Shown here: in pieces, positions 9,659 through 17,900 of the stretch | Layout: each line of letters begins with the position of its first letter | How positions within the stretch are numbered: position 1 is the first letter of the stretch | Assembly: GCF_016591975.1 (NCBI RefSeq) | Contig: NZ_AP024169.1 | Span: 4,193,001 to 4,257,000 of the forward strand | Source of the DNA: Anaeromicropila herbilytica | GTDB lineage: Bacteria; Bacillota; Clostridia; Lachnospirales; Lachnospiraceae | DNA length: 64,000 bases | Reading direction: 5' to 3' | Program-made: the position numbers and the translations under genes | The notes under the pieces: generated by a model | The model's input: only the letters and a program-made list of their open reading frames with translations | Told to the model about the DNA's origin: nothing | Database searches by the model: none

Positions 9659-10259
9659 TTCATAAATCCTCCTATTTTTGCATTTTACTTCAATATATAT
9701 TAATTGCTTGGCATTTAAGGAGAATTAGCTTTATGTTAATTCTTAGTAAATAATTATGGATTATAAGTCGCGTTACCTGTTATGTACATAATATTTAATT
9801 ACACCTTTTGCCTTAGCAAGTAATTTTTTTTATTTATGTATCTTTTGCAAAACAATTGAATTATTTTGTTTAACAAGTAACGTCTTAGAAAAATAGAAAT
9901 TAATTCGATGTGATTCGAAGAATTCAGACACTTTTATAAAACGTTCTAATATGTTAAATTATCCCTACTTATAAGGAATACCAAAAAAAAATATATTCCT
10001 GTAATCGGATTCAATTCAGGATTATATCATGTAAATTTCCAATTTGCAATAAATATTTGAAATTGTAGGAAATTTTAGATTAATTTAGAAATTTAGTTTA
10101 TTATGTAAAATTATATTGTGCTTTTGCTTTCATTTATTAACTGATCAGGATATCAAAATTCTTAGTCTAGTTTACTAAGTGTATATGTCTAAATAACTGA
10201 ATATAAACTATCTAAATTACCTTGATTGAAAACAAAAGTCATAAAAATAACGATCGAAT
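9659..10259. other. AT-rich upstream region of the giant PHP gene with a repeat remnant
   Basis: About 600 bases lie between the VanZ-like gene and the large secreted protein gene. Apart from the AGGAGG ribosome site next to 9658 and a degenerate piece of the giant hairpin family near 10209-10240, I see no coding frame and no riboswitch that I recognise. In particular, no c-di-GMP aptamer consensus was found. Confidence 0.4.
10209..10240. repeat. Degenerate fragment of the giant hairpin family
   Basis: The stretch reads TATCTAAATTACCTTGATT followed by GAAAAC. It matches the arm of hairpin elements 1 and 3, which read TCTAAATTACCATGATTCAAAC at the same place in about 19 of 22 positions. No second arm or apex is seen, so it looks like the leftover of a decayed copy. 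Confidence 0.45.
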
Positions 10260-10853
10260 TTATCGAATTATCTTTATGACTCTATAGATTCCATATCCAA
10301 TTCCAGCCCCTAATGTGTTCATAATCAGATCATCTAATTGAAAATAACCTCGCTCAGTAATCAATTGTATGATTTCAATCATCATACTACAGAATAATCC
10401 AAATATTATTGTATATCGAAAATATCTCATTTTATTTATTACGATTGGTGCCAATATCCCAAGTGGTATAAATAATAGAATGTTCTCAATAACGTAAGAA
10501 TTCATGCAGGCATTATCCCCTATTGTACCGAATAATATTAGATTCACTTGATCTCTAGAGCCTGCAGGTCTTGATATTACTGTAATATCCAAAACTAGAA
10601 TTCCATATGCGATACTAAGGAAATTACGTATCGCATATGGAATTCTACTATCTTTTATATTATCTTTTTTTATTGTTGTATTTTTTATTCTTATATTATT
10701 ATCACTTGTATTCTTTACAATTCTATTTTTGATAGTTGCATGTGTTACACCCAAATAGCACTCCAATATTATGGTTGCAAGGATTCCTCCAAGCAATGCA
10801 TGAGGAATATAACGAAAGTCACTTATAATATCATTTAAGACGAATTCAAGCAT
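10260..10853 (-). CDS. VanZ-like membrane protein
   Basis: This is a 197-residue protein with a VanZ-type fold: several short hydrophobic helices and the motif region NILLFIPLGILAP near the middle, followed by a helix with SMMIEIIQL and the segment DDLIMNTLGAGIGY, which is characteristic of the family. The start is placed at 10853 because GGAG lies 6 bases upstream; an in-frame ATG 42 bases earlier lacks a ribosome site. VanZ in the prototype cluster gives low-level teicoplanin resistance, but most chromosomal homologues have no known role. It lies 58 bases after rfbC and is probably the last gene of the rhamnose operon. Family is firm; function is unknown. Confidence 0.82.
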   Translation of the reverse strand: MLEFVLNDIISDFRYIPHALLGGILATIILECYLGVTHATIKNRIVKNTSDNNIRIKNTTIKKDNIKDSRIPYAIRNFLSIAYGILVLDITVISRPAGSRDQVNLILFGTIGDNACMNSYVIENILLFIPLGILAPIVINKMRYFRYTIIFGLFCSMMIEIIQLITERGYFQLDDLIMNTLGAGIGYGIYRVIKIIR

Positions 10854-10911
10854 AATAATCTCCATACTGTTACATACACGAAATAAGGTAACCAAATAGT
10901 ATTCTTATATC

Positions 10912-11466
10912 CTAGAAACGAAAGGTATCCTTAATTCCAAGCCATTTCTGATCTTTTTCAGATATAATAAGCTTCATATCTTCTGTTATCGGCCAGTCAA
11001 TGCCGATTGCTTCATCACTCCATAATAGACCACCTTCATCATTTGGATGATAAAAGTCGGTACATTTATAGCAGAATTCTGCTTCATCAGATAGAACCAA
11101 GAATCCATGAGCAAACCCTTCTGGAATATAGAATTGCTTCTTGTTCTCTGCGGATAATTCAACACCATACCATTTACCATATGTTTTTGAGGAAGCTCTT
11201 AGGTCAACTGCAACGTCAAATACAGCTCCTCTTACTACACGAACTAATTTTCCTTGTGGATATTGCTTTTGAAAATGTAGACCTCTTAATACACCTTTAA
11301 CTGACATCGACTGATTGTCTTGCACAAATTCCATATTAAGTCCTGCTTCCACAAAATCATTCTTATTATAAGTCTCTACAAAATAACCACGTTCATCTCC
11401 AAAAACCGTAGGTTCAATGATATATAATCCTTCAATATCACATGATGTAACTTTAATTTTACCCAT
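10912..11466 (-). CDS. rfbC: dTDP-4-dehydrorhamnose 3,5-epimerase
   Basis: This 184-residue cupin-fold enzyme carries out the third step to dTDP-L-rhamnose. The catalytic His is seen at 64 in RGLHFQ, the likely catalytic Tyr near 139 (FYHP), and the conserved FYIPEGFAHGF segment at 112-122. Its length is that of the family. It lies 61 bases after rfbD and just before the VanZ-like gene, so rfbB, rfbD, rfbC and this last gene appear to be one transcript. Identity is clear. Confidence 0.96.
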   Translation of the reverse strand: MGKIKVTSCDIEGLYIIEPTVFGDERGYFVETYNKNDFVEAGLNMEFVQDNQSMSVKGVLRGLHFQKQYPQGKLVRVVRGAVFDVAVDLRASSKTYGKWYGVELSAENKKQFYIPEGFAHGFLVLSDEAEFCYKCTDFYHPNDEGGLLWSDEAIGIDWPITEDMKLIISEKDQKWLGIKDTFRF

Positions 11467-11527
11467 TTGTATTTCCTCTTTTCTTACTTGCTTTTAATTA
11501 TTCTAAGATTGAATTATATGATATTTT

Positions 11528-12376
11528 TTACTCTTCTATTTCTTTCAAATATCTTTCCACTGCATCTTGCCAAGAAGGAAGTCTCTTAAACCCATTCTCT
11601 TCTAACTTATCTTTATTCAATCTACTATTGCTTGGTCTCTTTGCCTTTGAAGCACCATATTCGCTGCTACTTACTGGAGTCACCTTCATCGATGCTCCTG
11701 CTTTTTTAAATATCTCGCAGGCAAATTCATACCAACTACAATAGCCTTCATTCGTTGCATGATATTTACCATATTGATCAGTTTCAATCATATCAACTAA
11801 TAATCTTGCTAAGTCATAAGTAAAGGTTGGAGAACCAACTTGATTATCCACTACCGTAAGGCTATCTCTTGTCTTTGAAAGATTTAGCATCGTCTTAACA
11901 AAGTTCTTACCATTCACGCCAAATACCCAAGCGATTCGAACGATAAAATATTTGTCTAGATTATTCTCAACTGCAAGTTCACCTTCGTATTTGGTTTGTC
12001 CATAGATATTAATAGGCTCTCTTTCATCGTCAGGAGAGAACGCATTCACACCCTCACCATTAAATACATAATCTGTACTAATATACATCATCTTAATATC
12101 AAGCTCTTTGCATACTTTTGCTATATTCTCAGTACCCGTAGCATTTACCTTACGGCAAAGTTCTTCATTATCTTCTGCTGCATCCACTGCGGTATATGCA
12201 GCACAATGAATGACTGCTTCAACATTACTTTCCTTAATTACTTTATCAACAGATCCTACATCTGTAATATCCATTTCTTCTATATCAACACCAATTGCCG
12301 TGTGGTTACGCTTTGTAAGTTCATTTACCACATCATATCCAAGTTGGCCTTTTACACCTGTCACTAATACTCTCAT
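11528..12376 (-). CDS. rfbD: dTDP-4-dehydrorhamnose reductase
   Basis: This 282-residue NAD(P)H-dependent short-chain-type reductase makes dTDP-L-rhamnose in the final step. It has an N-terminal Rossmann motif (GVKGQLG, residues 7-13), the STDYVFNG segment at 100-107, and a YxxxK active site at Tyr125/Lys129. Its start overlaps the rfbB stop by 4 bases, typical of translational coupling. The product should feed the DUF1972-type glycosyltransferase and other transferases of the exopolysaccharide operon at 24-35 kb; this link is inferred. Confidence 0.96.
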   Translation of the reverse strand: MRVLVTGVKGQLGYDVVNELTKRNHTAIGVDIEEMDITDVGSVDKVIKESNVEAVIHCAAYTAVDAAEDNEELCRKVNATGTENIAKVCKELDIKMMYISTDYVFNGEGVNAFSPDDEREPINIYGQTKYEGELAVENNLDKYFIVRIAWVFGVNGKNFVKTMLNLSKTRDSLTVVDNQVGSPTFTYDLARLLVDMIETDQYGKYHATNEGYCSWYEFACEIFKKAGASMKVTPVSSSEYGASKAKRPSNSRLNKDKLEENGFKRLPSWQDAVERYLKEIEE

Positions 12377-13398
12377 ACTAATCGTTCTCCATACATTTTA
12401 TCAAAATAATTAGAATATTCACCTGTAAGGATATTCTGCCACCACTCTTTGTTATTTAGATACCATTCAATAGTCATCGCAATACCAGTATCAAAATTAT
12501 ATTGTGGTTTCCATCCTAATTCATCCTCTAATTTCTTAGGATCAATCGCATAACGCATATCATGCCCTGGACGGTCTGTTACATAACGGATTAGACTTTC
12601 TGGCTTATCAAGTGCTTTTAAGATTGTCTGAACTACTTCAAGATTGGTTCTCTCGTTATGTCCACCGACATTATATACTTCTCCCACTCTACCTTTGTGA
12701 ATGATAAGGTCAATTGCTTCACAGTGGTCAGATACATGAAGCCAGTCACGAATATTTTCCCCTTTTCCGTACACTGGTAACTCTTCGTTTGCTAAAGCAC
12801 GACTAATCATAAGTGGAATTAGTTTTTCTGGGAAATGATATGGTCCATAATTATTAGAACATCTTGATATCGTTACAGGAAGTCCAAATGTTCTATGGTA
12901 AGCTAGTACAAATAAATCAGCACTTGCCTTAGAGCTACTATATGGGCTAGAGGTATGAAGTGGAGTCTCTTCTGTGAAGAATAGATCAGGCCTGTCTAAA
13001 GGAAGATCTCCATATACTTCATCGGTCGATACTTGATGGTATCTCTTTACATTATATGCTTTGGAAGCATCTAATAGAACTTGGGTACCCATTACATTGG
13101 TCTGTACAAAAAGTCCTGGATCTGTAATTGAGCGGTCTACGTGACTTTCTGCTGCAAAGTTCACTACGATATCAAATTGTTCTTTCTCAAACAAGTCCAT
13201 GATAAATGGACGATCTGCGATATCTCCCTTTACAAATTTATAATTTGGTTTATCTTCTACTGGTTTAAGTGTTTCAAGGTTACCTGCATAAGTTAATAGA
13301 TCTAGGTTTACGATTTGGTAATCTGGATATTTATTTACCATATGATGTACGAAGTTGCCTCCGATGAAGCCTGCGCCGCCGGTTACTAATATTTTCAT
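12373..13398 (-). CDS. rfbB: dTDP-glucose 4,6-dehydratase
   Basis: This 341-residue extended short-chain dehydrogenase converts dTDP-glucose to dTDP-4-keto-6-deoxyglucose. It has the NAD motif TGGAGFIGG (6-14), the catalytic triad region STDEVYGD (Thr125, Asp126, Glu127) and YxxxK at Tyr153/Lys157. The ribosome site AAGGAGG lies 7 bases before the ATG. It overlaps rfbD by 4 bases. It is separated from rfbA, its usual neighbour, by about 930 bases that hold two giant hairpin elements, so it may depend on read-through or on its own promoter. Confidence 0.97.
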   Translation of the reverse strand: MKILVTGGAGFIGGNFVHHMVNKYPDYQIVNLDLLTYAGNLETLKPVEDKPNYKFVKGDIADRPFIMDLFEKEQFDIVVNFAAESHVDRSITDPGLFVQTNVMGTQVLLDASKAYNVKRYHQVSTDEVYGDLPLDRPDLFFTEETPLHTSSPYSSSKASADLFVLAYHRTFGLPVTISRCSNNYGPYHFPEKLIPLMISRALANEELPVYGKGENIRDWLHVSDHCEAIDLIIHKGRVGEVYNVGGHNERTNLEVVQTILKALDKPESLIRYVTDRPGHDMRYAIDPKKLEDELGWKPQYNFDTGIAMTIEWYLNNKEWWQNILTGEYSNYFDKMYGERLV

Positions 13399-13439
13399 TG
13401 TTTTGTCCTCCTTGGGGGTTTTTGTTGTATCAACTTGGC

Positions 13440-13757
13440 TAATCGGTTGGTTGTGGAGGTAGATAAATCAGCCTTTGGGGCATCACCTGAATCCTAGTGG
13501 ACTTGGTGCCTTAATCAGACTTCGATTTCTGATTTGGAATCTCCTAATGGAGTTGTGATCTGGTATGACAGATGCCAAAAACTCGAACTCCTCCCTCTGG
13601 TCGTCAAACAGCGAGCTTTTTGTCATCTATACCATATCGCAACTCCATAAGGAGATTCTCAAATAAGAAATAAGGCGTCTGATTAAGGCACCAAGTCCAC
13701 TAGGATATGCTACGTTATGGAGGGCTGATTTATCTTACCTTGCTACGTTACCGATTA
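13440..13757. repeat. Giant hairpin element 2 (about 318 bp)
   Basis: The element is bounded by TAATCGGT and ACCGATTA and folds into one long hairpin. A 28-bp arm segment at about 13494-13521 pairs perfectly with 13677-13704. The arms differ in sequence from elements 1 and 3, but the apex reads GTTTGACGACCAGAGGGAG on the minus strand, close to the core of the other copies. It sits 42 bases upstream of the rfbB start codon, inside what would otherwise be the rfbA-rfbB junction. No T-run follows, so it is not a simple terminator. Confidence 0.8.
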
Positions 13758-13989
13758 TTGATTGATTCATTATATTAAATTAATTATTAAATAATTGATT
13801 ACTTGATGATTCATATTTTATATCATTAATATTTTTATAACTTATATTTTATATTTTTTTGGTTAACTAAAAATAGTAAGAAGATATAAATATAGTAGAA
13901 AAAAGATTTGCTTTATCAAATTTTTGTTGAGCATTTGCTCACAAAGTTTATATAAACAGTTTTCTATTGCCTACTTCACCATTACAGCT
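13758..13989. other. AT-rich spacer between giant hairpins 2 and 3
   Basis: No open frame, promoter or repeat was recognised in this very AT-rich spacer. Confidence 0.4.
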
Positions 13990-14320
13990 ACTTCGCAGTC
14001 AAAAACGTAACCTATACTTGATAAATTCAGTCCCGCAGTATATTAATTACCATGATTCAAACTTTGACATTGTCGTGACTTTGACGAGTTTGTGAAGTTA
14101 CTTATGTTTTATAACTTTGATTTAGATATAAAAAGTTCACTGTTTGACGAACGAAGTGAGGAGTTTGGACTTTTTATATCTGTTTTATCAAAGTAATAAA
14201 ACATTAGTAACTTCCAAACAAGGAAATGGAACGTAAGATGTCAAAGTTTGAATCATGGTAATTTAGATAACCTACCACTGAATTTATCAAGTATTCAACG
14301 AACTTCTTTTACTGCGAAGT
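13990..14320. repeat. Giant hairpin element 3 (331 bp), inverted copy of element 1
   Basis: It has the same 331-bp length and the same 10-bp ends (ACTTCGCAGT and ACTGCGAAGT) as element 1 and is highly similar to it along its full length in reverse orientation. The apical core reads GTTTGACGAACGAAGTGAG, closed by a perfect 13-bp stem (AGATATAAAAAGT with ACTTTTTATATCT). Several differences from element 1 are paired changes that keep the stem. It ends 12 bases from the rfbA stop codon. Confidence 0.87.
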
Positions 14321-14332
14321 ATCGTAACCGCC

Positions 14333-15214
14333 CTATTTATCAATGTACTTACCATCCATGACATCTTTTAGGTAAGCACCATATTGATTCTTTTTCATAA
14401 CTTCATAGACTTTCATCATCTGATCATTTGTAATCCAGTGATTATTGTAGGCGATTTCTTCTAAGCAGGCTATTTTACGATGTTGATGCGTCTCTACGGT
14501 TCTTACGAAGTTGGTTGCATCTACTAAGGAATCGTGAGTTCCAGTGTCTAGCCAGGTGAAACCTTGTCCTAATAGTTCTACATCTAGTTCATTCTTATCT
14601 AGATAGATACGGTTGAGATCGGTGATCTCTAATTCTCCTCTTGCGGAAGGGGTTAGATTTTTCGCATATTCTACTACACGATTGTCATAGAAATATAGGC
14701 CAGTTACGCAATAATTACTCTTTGGTTTCTCTGGTTTTTCTTCAATGGAGATGGCTTTTCCATTGGAATCGAATTCTACAATACCGAATCTTTCTGGATC
14801 ATCAACATAATATCCAAATACAGTTGCACCTACTTTCTTATTAGCTGCTGCAAGTAGTCGTTTCTTTAGACCATGACCGTGGAAGATATTGTCTCCTAGA
14901 ATCATTGCTACGTTATCATTACCAATGAACTCTTCTCCTATCACAAATGCTTGTGCCAAGCCATCAGGTGATGGTTGTACTGCATACTGTAGATGGATTC
15001 CAAATTGTTGACCATCTCCTAATAATGCTTCAAATCTTGGTGTATCATTTGGTGTTGAGATGATTAGGATGTCCCTGATTCCTGCATCCATTAACACGGA
15101 TAACGGATAGTATATCATCGGTTTATCATAGATTGGTAATAATTGCTTTGACGTTACCATCGTTAATGGATATAGTCTTGTACCGGAACCTCCGGCTAGT
15201 ATGATACCTTTCAT
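14333..15214 (-). CDS. rfbA: Glucose-1-phosphate thymidylyltransferase
   Basis: This 293-residue nucleotidyltransferase makes dTDP-glucose from dTTP and glucose-1-phosphate, the entry step of rhamnose synthesis. The N-terminal GGSGTRLYPLT signature (8-18), the metal-binding LGDNIF region near 105-110 and the EEKP segment near 157-160 are all present, and the length is standard. It is the first of the rhamnose genes in transcript order but is separated from rfbB by hairpin elements 2 and 3. A candidate promoter lies about 210 bases upstream. Identity is clear. Confidence 0.97.
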   Translation of the reverse strand: MKGIILAGGSGTRLYPLTMVTSKQLLPIYDKPMIYYPLSVLMDAGIRDILIISTPNDTPRFEALLGDGQQFGIHLQYAVQPSPDGLAQAFVIGEEFIGNDNVAMILGDNIFHGHGLKKRLLAAANKKVGATVFGYYVDDPERFGIVEFDSNGKAISIEEKPEKPKSNYCVTGLYFYDNRVVEYAKNLTPSARGELEITDLNRIYLDKNELDVELLGQGFTWLDTGTHDSLVDATNFVRTVETHQHRKIACLEEIAYNNHWITNDQMMKVYEVMKKNQYGAYLKDVMDGKYIDK

Positions 15215-15507
15215 TGTAATCCTCCCTAATTAATTTATTCATTTTGCTCTTATTGTTTATTCTTTATCTTGTGATTGGTTTATTATATTTCTAGTCTTTA
15301 TTCTTTCCTTAATCTATACTTTCTTTACTCTATAGTTCCTTTTTCTATCCTTTATCTTGCATGTGTTAACAAATATTCCAATCCTAATGATAACCTTTTC
15401 ACTTTGGTTTGTTTAACAATATCATTATAGGGAATGACGTAGGGTAACGGTCAAGTAATATTTTTAAATAACTTGTTTAAGACGTTTCTAAATGAAAAGT
15501 TAATTTA
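15215..15507. other. Leader region of rfbA
   Basis: The stretch between rfbA and the terminator of the GGDEF/HD-GYP gene holds one candidate promoter (15424-15454) and would give an untranslated leader of about 200 bases. I found no recognisable riboswitch or short coding frame in it. Confidence 0.4.
15424..15454 (-). promoter_or_regulatory. Candidate promoter for rfbA
   Basis: On the minus strand a TTGACC box and a perfect TATAAT box are seen, but the spacer is 19 bases, longer than the optimal 17. It is the best vegetative-type match upstream of rfbA. Confidence 0.4.
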
Positions 15508-15547
15508 AAAATGCCTTTATAGAAGACTAACTTCTACAAAGGCATTT
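15508..15547. terminator. Bidirectional terminator after the GGDEF/HD-GYP gene
   Basis: A 17-bp stem with one mismatch (AAATGCCTTT...AAAGGCATTT) encloses a 6-nt loop, directly after the stop codon of the minus-strand gene. There is a T-run on each strand. Confidence 0.8.
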
Positions 15548-15549
15548 TT

Positions 15550-17877
15550 TTAGCTTATTTTTTTTTCTTTCACTTGGTTCTTCTGAATCATCTTAATAAA
15601 TATTTCAGTAAGTTCAGGGTCGAATTTCTTACCTGATTCATTTCTTATTTTCTCTAATACTTCACTGATATCCTCGGATTTACTCAGTTTCGAATCCGTT
15701 ACCCATTTTTGATATTTTTCTGTAATGGCTATAATCCTAGATACTAGAGGAATTTCTTCTCCCTTTAATCCCTTTGGATAACCCGTACCATCCCACCTTT
15801 CATGATGACTGTATACACCATTCGCAAGATCAAGCGTCTCATCAAAAAGATTCAGAATTCGATATCCTACTACGGAATGTTGTTGTAATTCTCGTATTTC
15901 ACTTTCTGTAAGTTCTTCCTTTTCTAAGATATCCTTACAGACTATAATCTTACCGATGTCATGATAATAACCTGCATCTTTTATTTTTTTAACTTCATTA
16001 TCCGACAGTCCTAATTCGATTCCCATTTTCTCACATAATGAGCTTACTCCTTCGGAATGAATCTGTATCTCGGGATTCTTATGATGAAGAGATTCAAAAA
16101 TAGATGTTAATGTTTCTACGGTAAAACTCTTACGTGTCAGAGTTTTTTCTTTATACATCTCATTCTCAGCATTTTCCATAGTATCCTTGATATTCTGTGA
16201 TTCTACAACTTTCGTGTCATATCCTAAGGAAATACTACTTGTAATCTCGTTAATATTTATCTTAGTAATAGAATTCTTAATATTATTCATTATGCTCTTA
16301 GCATCCTCTGAGCTTGTATTTGGCAAGATCATAACAAATTCATCTCCACCAATTCTTGCAACAATGTCCTCCCCACGACTAGAATTCTTTAGAACATCTG
16401 CACATTCCTTAATCAGTAAATCTCCAGAAGAGTGGCCAAATATATCATTTGCTAACTTTAGTCCATTCACATCAGCAAAGATTAAGGATAATGGTAATTT
16501 TTCTGTTTTATCATAGTTCTTCAACGTTTCTTCAAAATATCCTCGATTAATTAATCCAGTCAACGAATCATGATTGCTAAGATATCTGATCTTTTCTAGA
16601 TTCTTCTTACGCTCACTAATATCCATAAAGGTAATAACTGCACCCACAATTTCCCCATTGATAAATTGAGGATGGGAATAGAACTCCACATCAAAACTTG
16701 TACCATTTTTCTTTTTAAACACATCTTGTTTACAATAAGACTGATTATTCTCCCAATAGACTTTCGCTTTTTCATATTCATCATTAATTATATCATCATT
16801 ATTACTACCATAAATTAATCTATGCATATGCATTCCTAATAACTCTTCTTGGCTTTCATATCCTAATAATTCAATACAACTCCTGTTACAAAACGTACAC
16901 TTACCATTAACATCGATTCCATAGATTGCTTCTGCTGTTGAATCAAGAATGAGCTGTAGTTGATTTTTACGTACTACTAATTCACTATTTATTACCTCTA
17001 ACTCAGAAGTTCTATCACTAACCGTATCCTCAAGACCGTTCACTAACCATGAGATTGTATTTGCCATTTGATTAAATGTATCAGAAAGACATCCAATTTC
17101 ATCATCGCGAACTGTTCTGACTCTATTATCTAGGTCCCCCCTTGAGAATTGTTCGACCACTTCTTTCAGATTATCTAACGGCCTAAATAGTTTCTTAATC
17201 ATATAATAATGAACTACAAGTGATACGATAACTACAAATATCACAAAAATAACAATCCATTTTATACTTTCCTCAATAATTGTACTTAGATAATTCAAAG
17301 GAATTGCAGTAACAATGACCCACTTCCTGGCACCATTATTATATTCTTTAAAATCAAAACAAAGTTTTCCTTTATCAGAACGAATTATAAAATTATTTTT
17401 TGTGGAATTTAGATATTTAATATAAGCATAATAAAATACCGTATTCTCTAAGTCATTTATACTCTTACTCTCTCTCATACTCTTTTCAGAAAATGATGTT
17501 GCGATTAATCCCCCAGATGCTTTATCAACAATAAATGCATAACCCTCTTGTTCTTCAACACTCCTTTCTAGAATTAATTCAACATTATTATGTAGTTCTA
17601 TATCTTTACCTTCACTGTAATCTTGTTGTTTCATCTTACCAAGCAGTGAAGCTCCTAATTGACCCGAAGTTGGAATTCCATCTGAATAGACTAATTTACT
17701 TGTAATACGATTTGTTGTATCAATCGTGATATTTTTTAAAGCATCACAAATTGTTCCATTCCAATTCGATATAAAAGTGCAGCTAATTACTATTGCAATG
17801 GTTATAACTAAAATAGTAAAGTATAAAATAATCAGGCCTTTTATTGATAAATTCTTTCTTCTCACTTTCTTTAACAT
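15550..17877 (-). CDS. Membrane sensor with HAMP, PAS, GGDEF and HD-GYP domains
   Basis: This 775-residue c-di-GMP enzyme has an N-terminal helix at about 12-34, an extracytoplasmic sensor region, a second helix at about 204-226, HAMP at about 227-285, PAS at about 305-425, GGDEF at about 440-585 and HD-GYP at about 600-765. The cyclase motif is intact (RIGGDEF near 510), and an RGED inhibitory-site motif lies five residues before it. The HD-GYP domain has YHDIGKI near 636 and HHERWDGTGYP near 690. Both synthesis and hydrolysis of c-di-GMP are therefore possible. It follows the EAL-protein gene by 23 bases, so the two form an operon. Which activity dominates cannot be read from sequence. Confidence 0.92.
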   Translation of the reverse strand: MLKKVRRKNLSIKGLIILYFTILVITIAIVISCTFISNWNGTICDALKNITIDTTNRITSKLVYSDGIPTSGQLGASLLGKMKQQDYSEGKDIELHNNVELILERSVEEQEGYAFIVDKASGGLIATSFSEKSMRESKSINDLENTVFYYAYIKYLNSTKNNFIIRSDKGKLCFDFKEYNNGARKWVIVTAIPLNYLSTIIEESIKWIVIFVIFVVIVSLVVHYYMIKKLFRPLDNLKEVVEQFSRGDLDNRVRTVRDDEIGCLSDTFNQMANTISWLVNGLEDTVSDRTSELEVINSELVVRKNQLQLILDSTAEAIYGIDVNGKCTFCNRSCIELLGYESQEELLGMHMHRLIYGSNNDDIINDEYEKAKVYWENNQSYCKQDVFKKKNGTSFDVEFYSHPQFINGEIVGAVITFMDISERKKNLEKIRYLSNHDSLTGLINRGYFEETLKNYDKTEKLPLSLIFADVNGLKLANDIFGHSSGDLLIKECADVLKNSSRGEDIVARIGGDEFVMILPNTSSEDAKSIMNNIKNSITKININEITSSISLGYDTKVVESQNIKDTMENAENEMYKEKTLTRKSFTVETLTSIFESLHHKNPEIQIHSEGVSSLCEKMGIELGLSDNEVKKIKDAGYYHDIGKIIVCKDILEKEELTESEIRELQQHSVVGYRILNLFDETLDLANGVYSHHERWDGTGYPKGLKGEEIPLVSRIIAITEKYQKWVTDSKLSKSEDISEVLEKIRNESGKKFDPELTEIFIKMIQKNQVKEKKIS

Positions 17878-17900
17878 ATTCTCTCACCTTCTAAAACACT

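Noticed and set aside
9659..10259. c-di-GMP or other riboswitch upstream of the giant secreted protein
   Set aside because: I searched by eye for known aptamer consensus sequences and saw none; the region is simply AT-rich.
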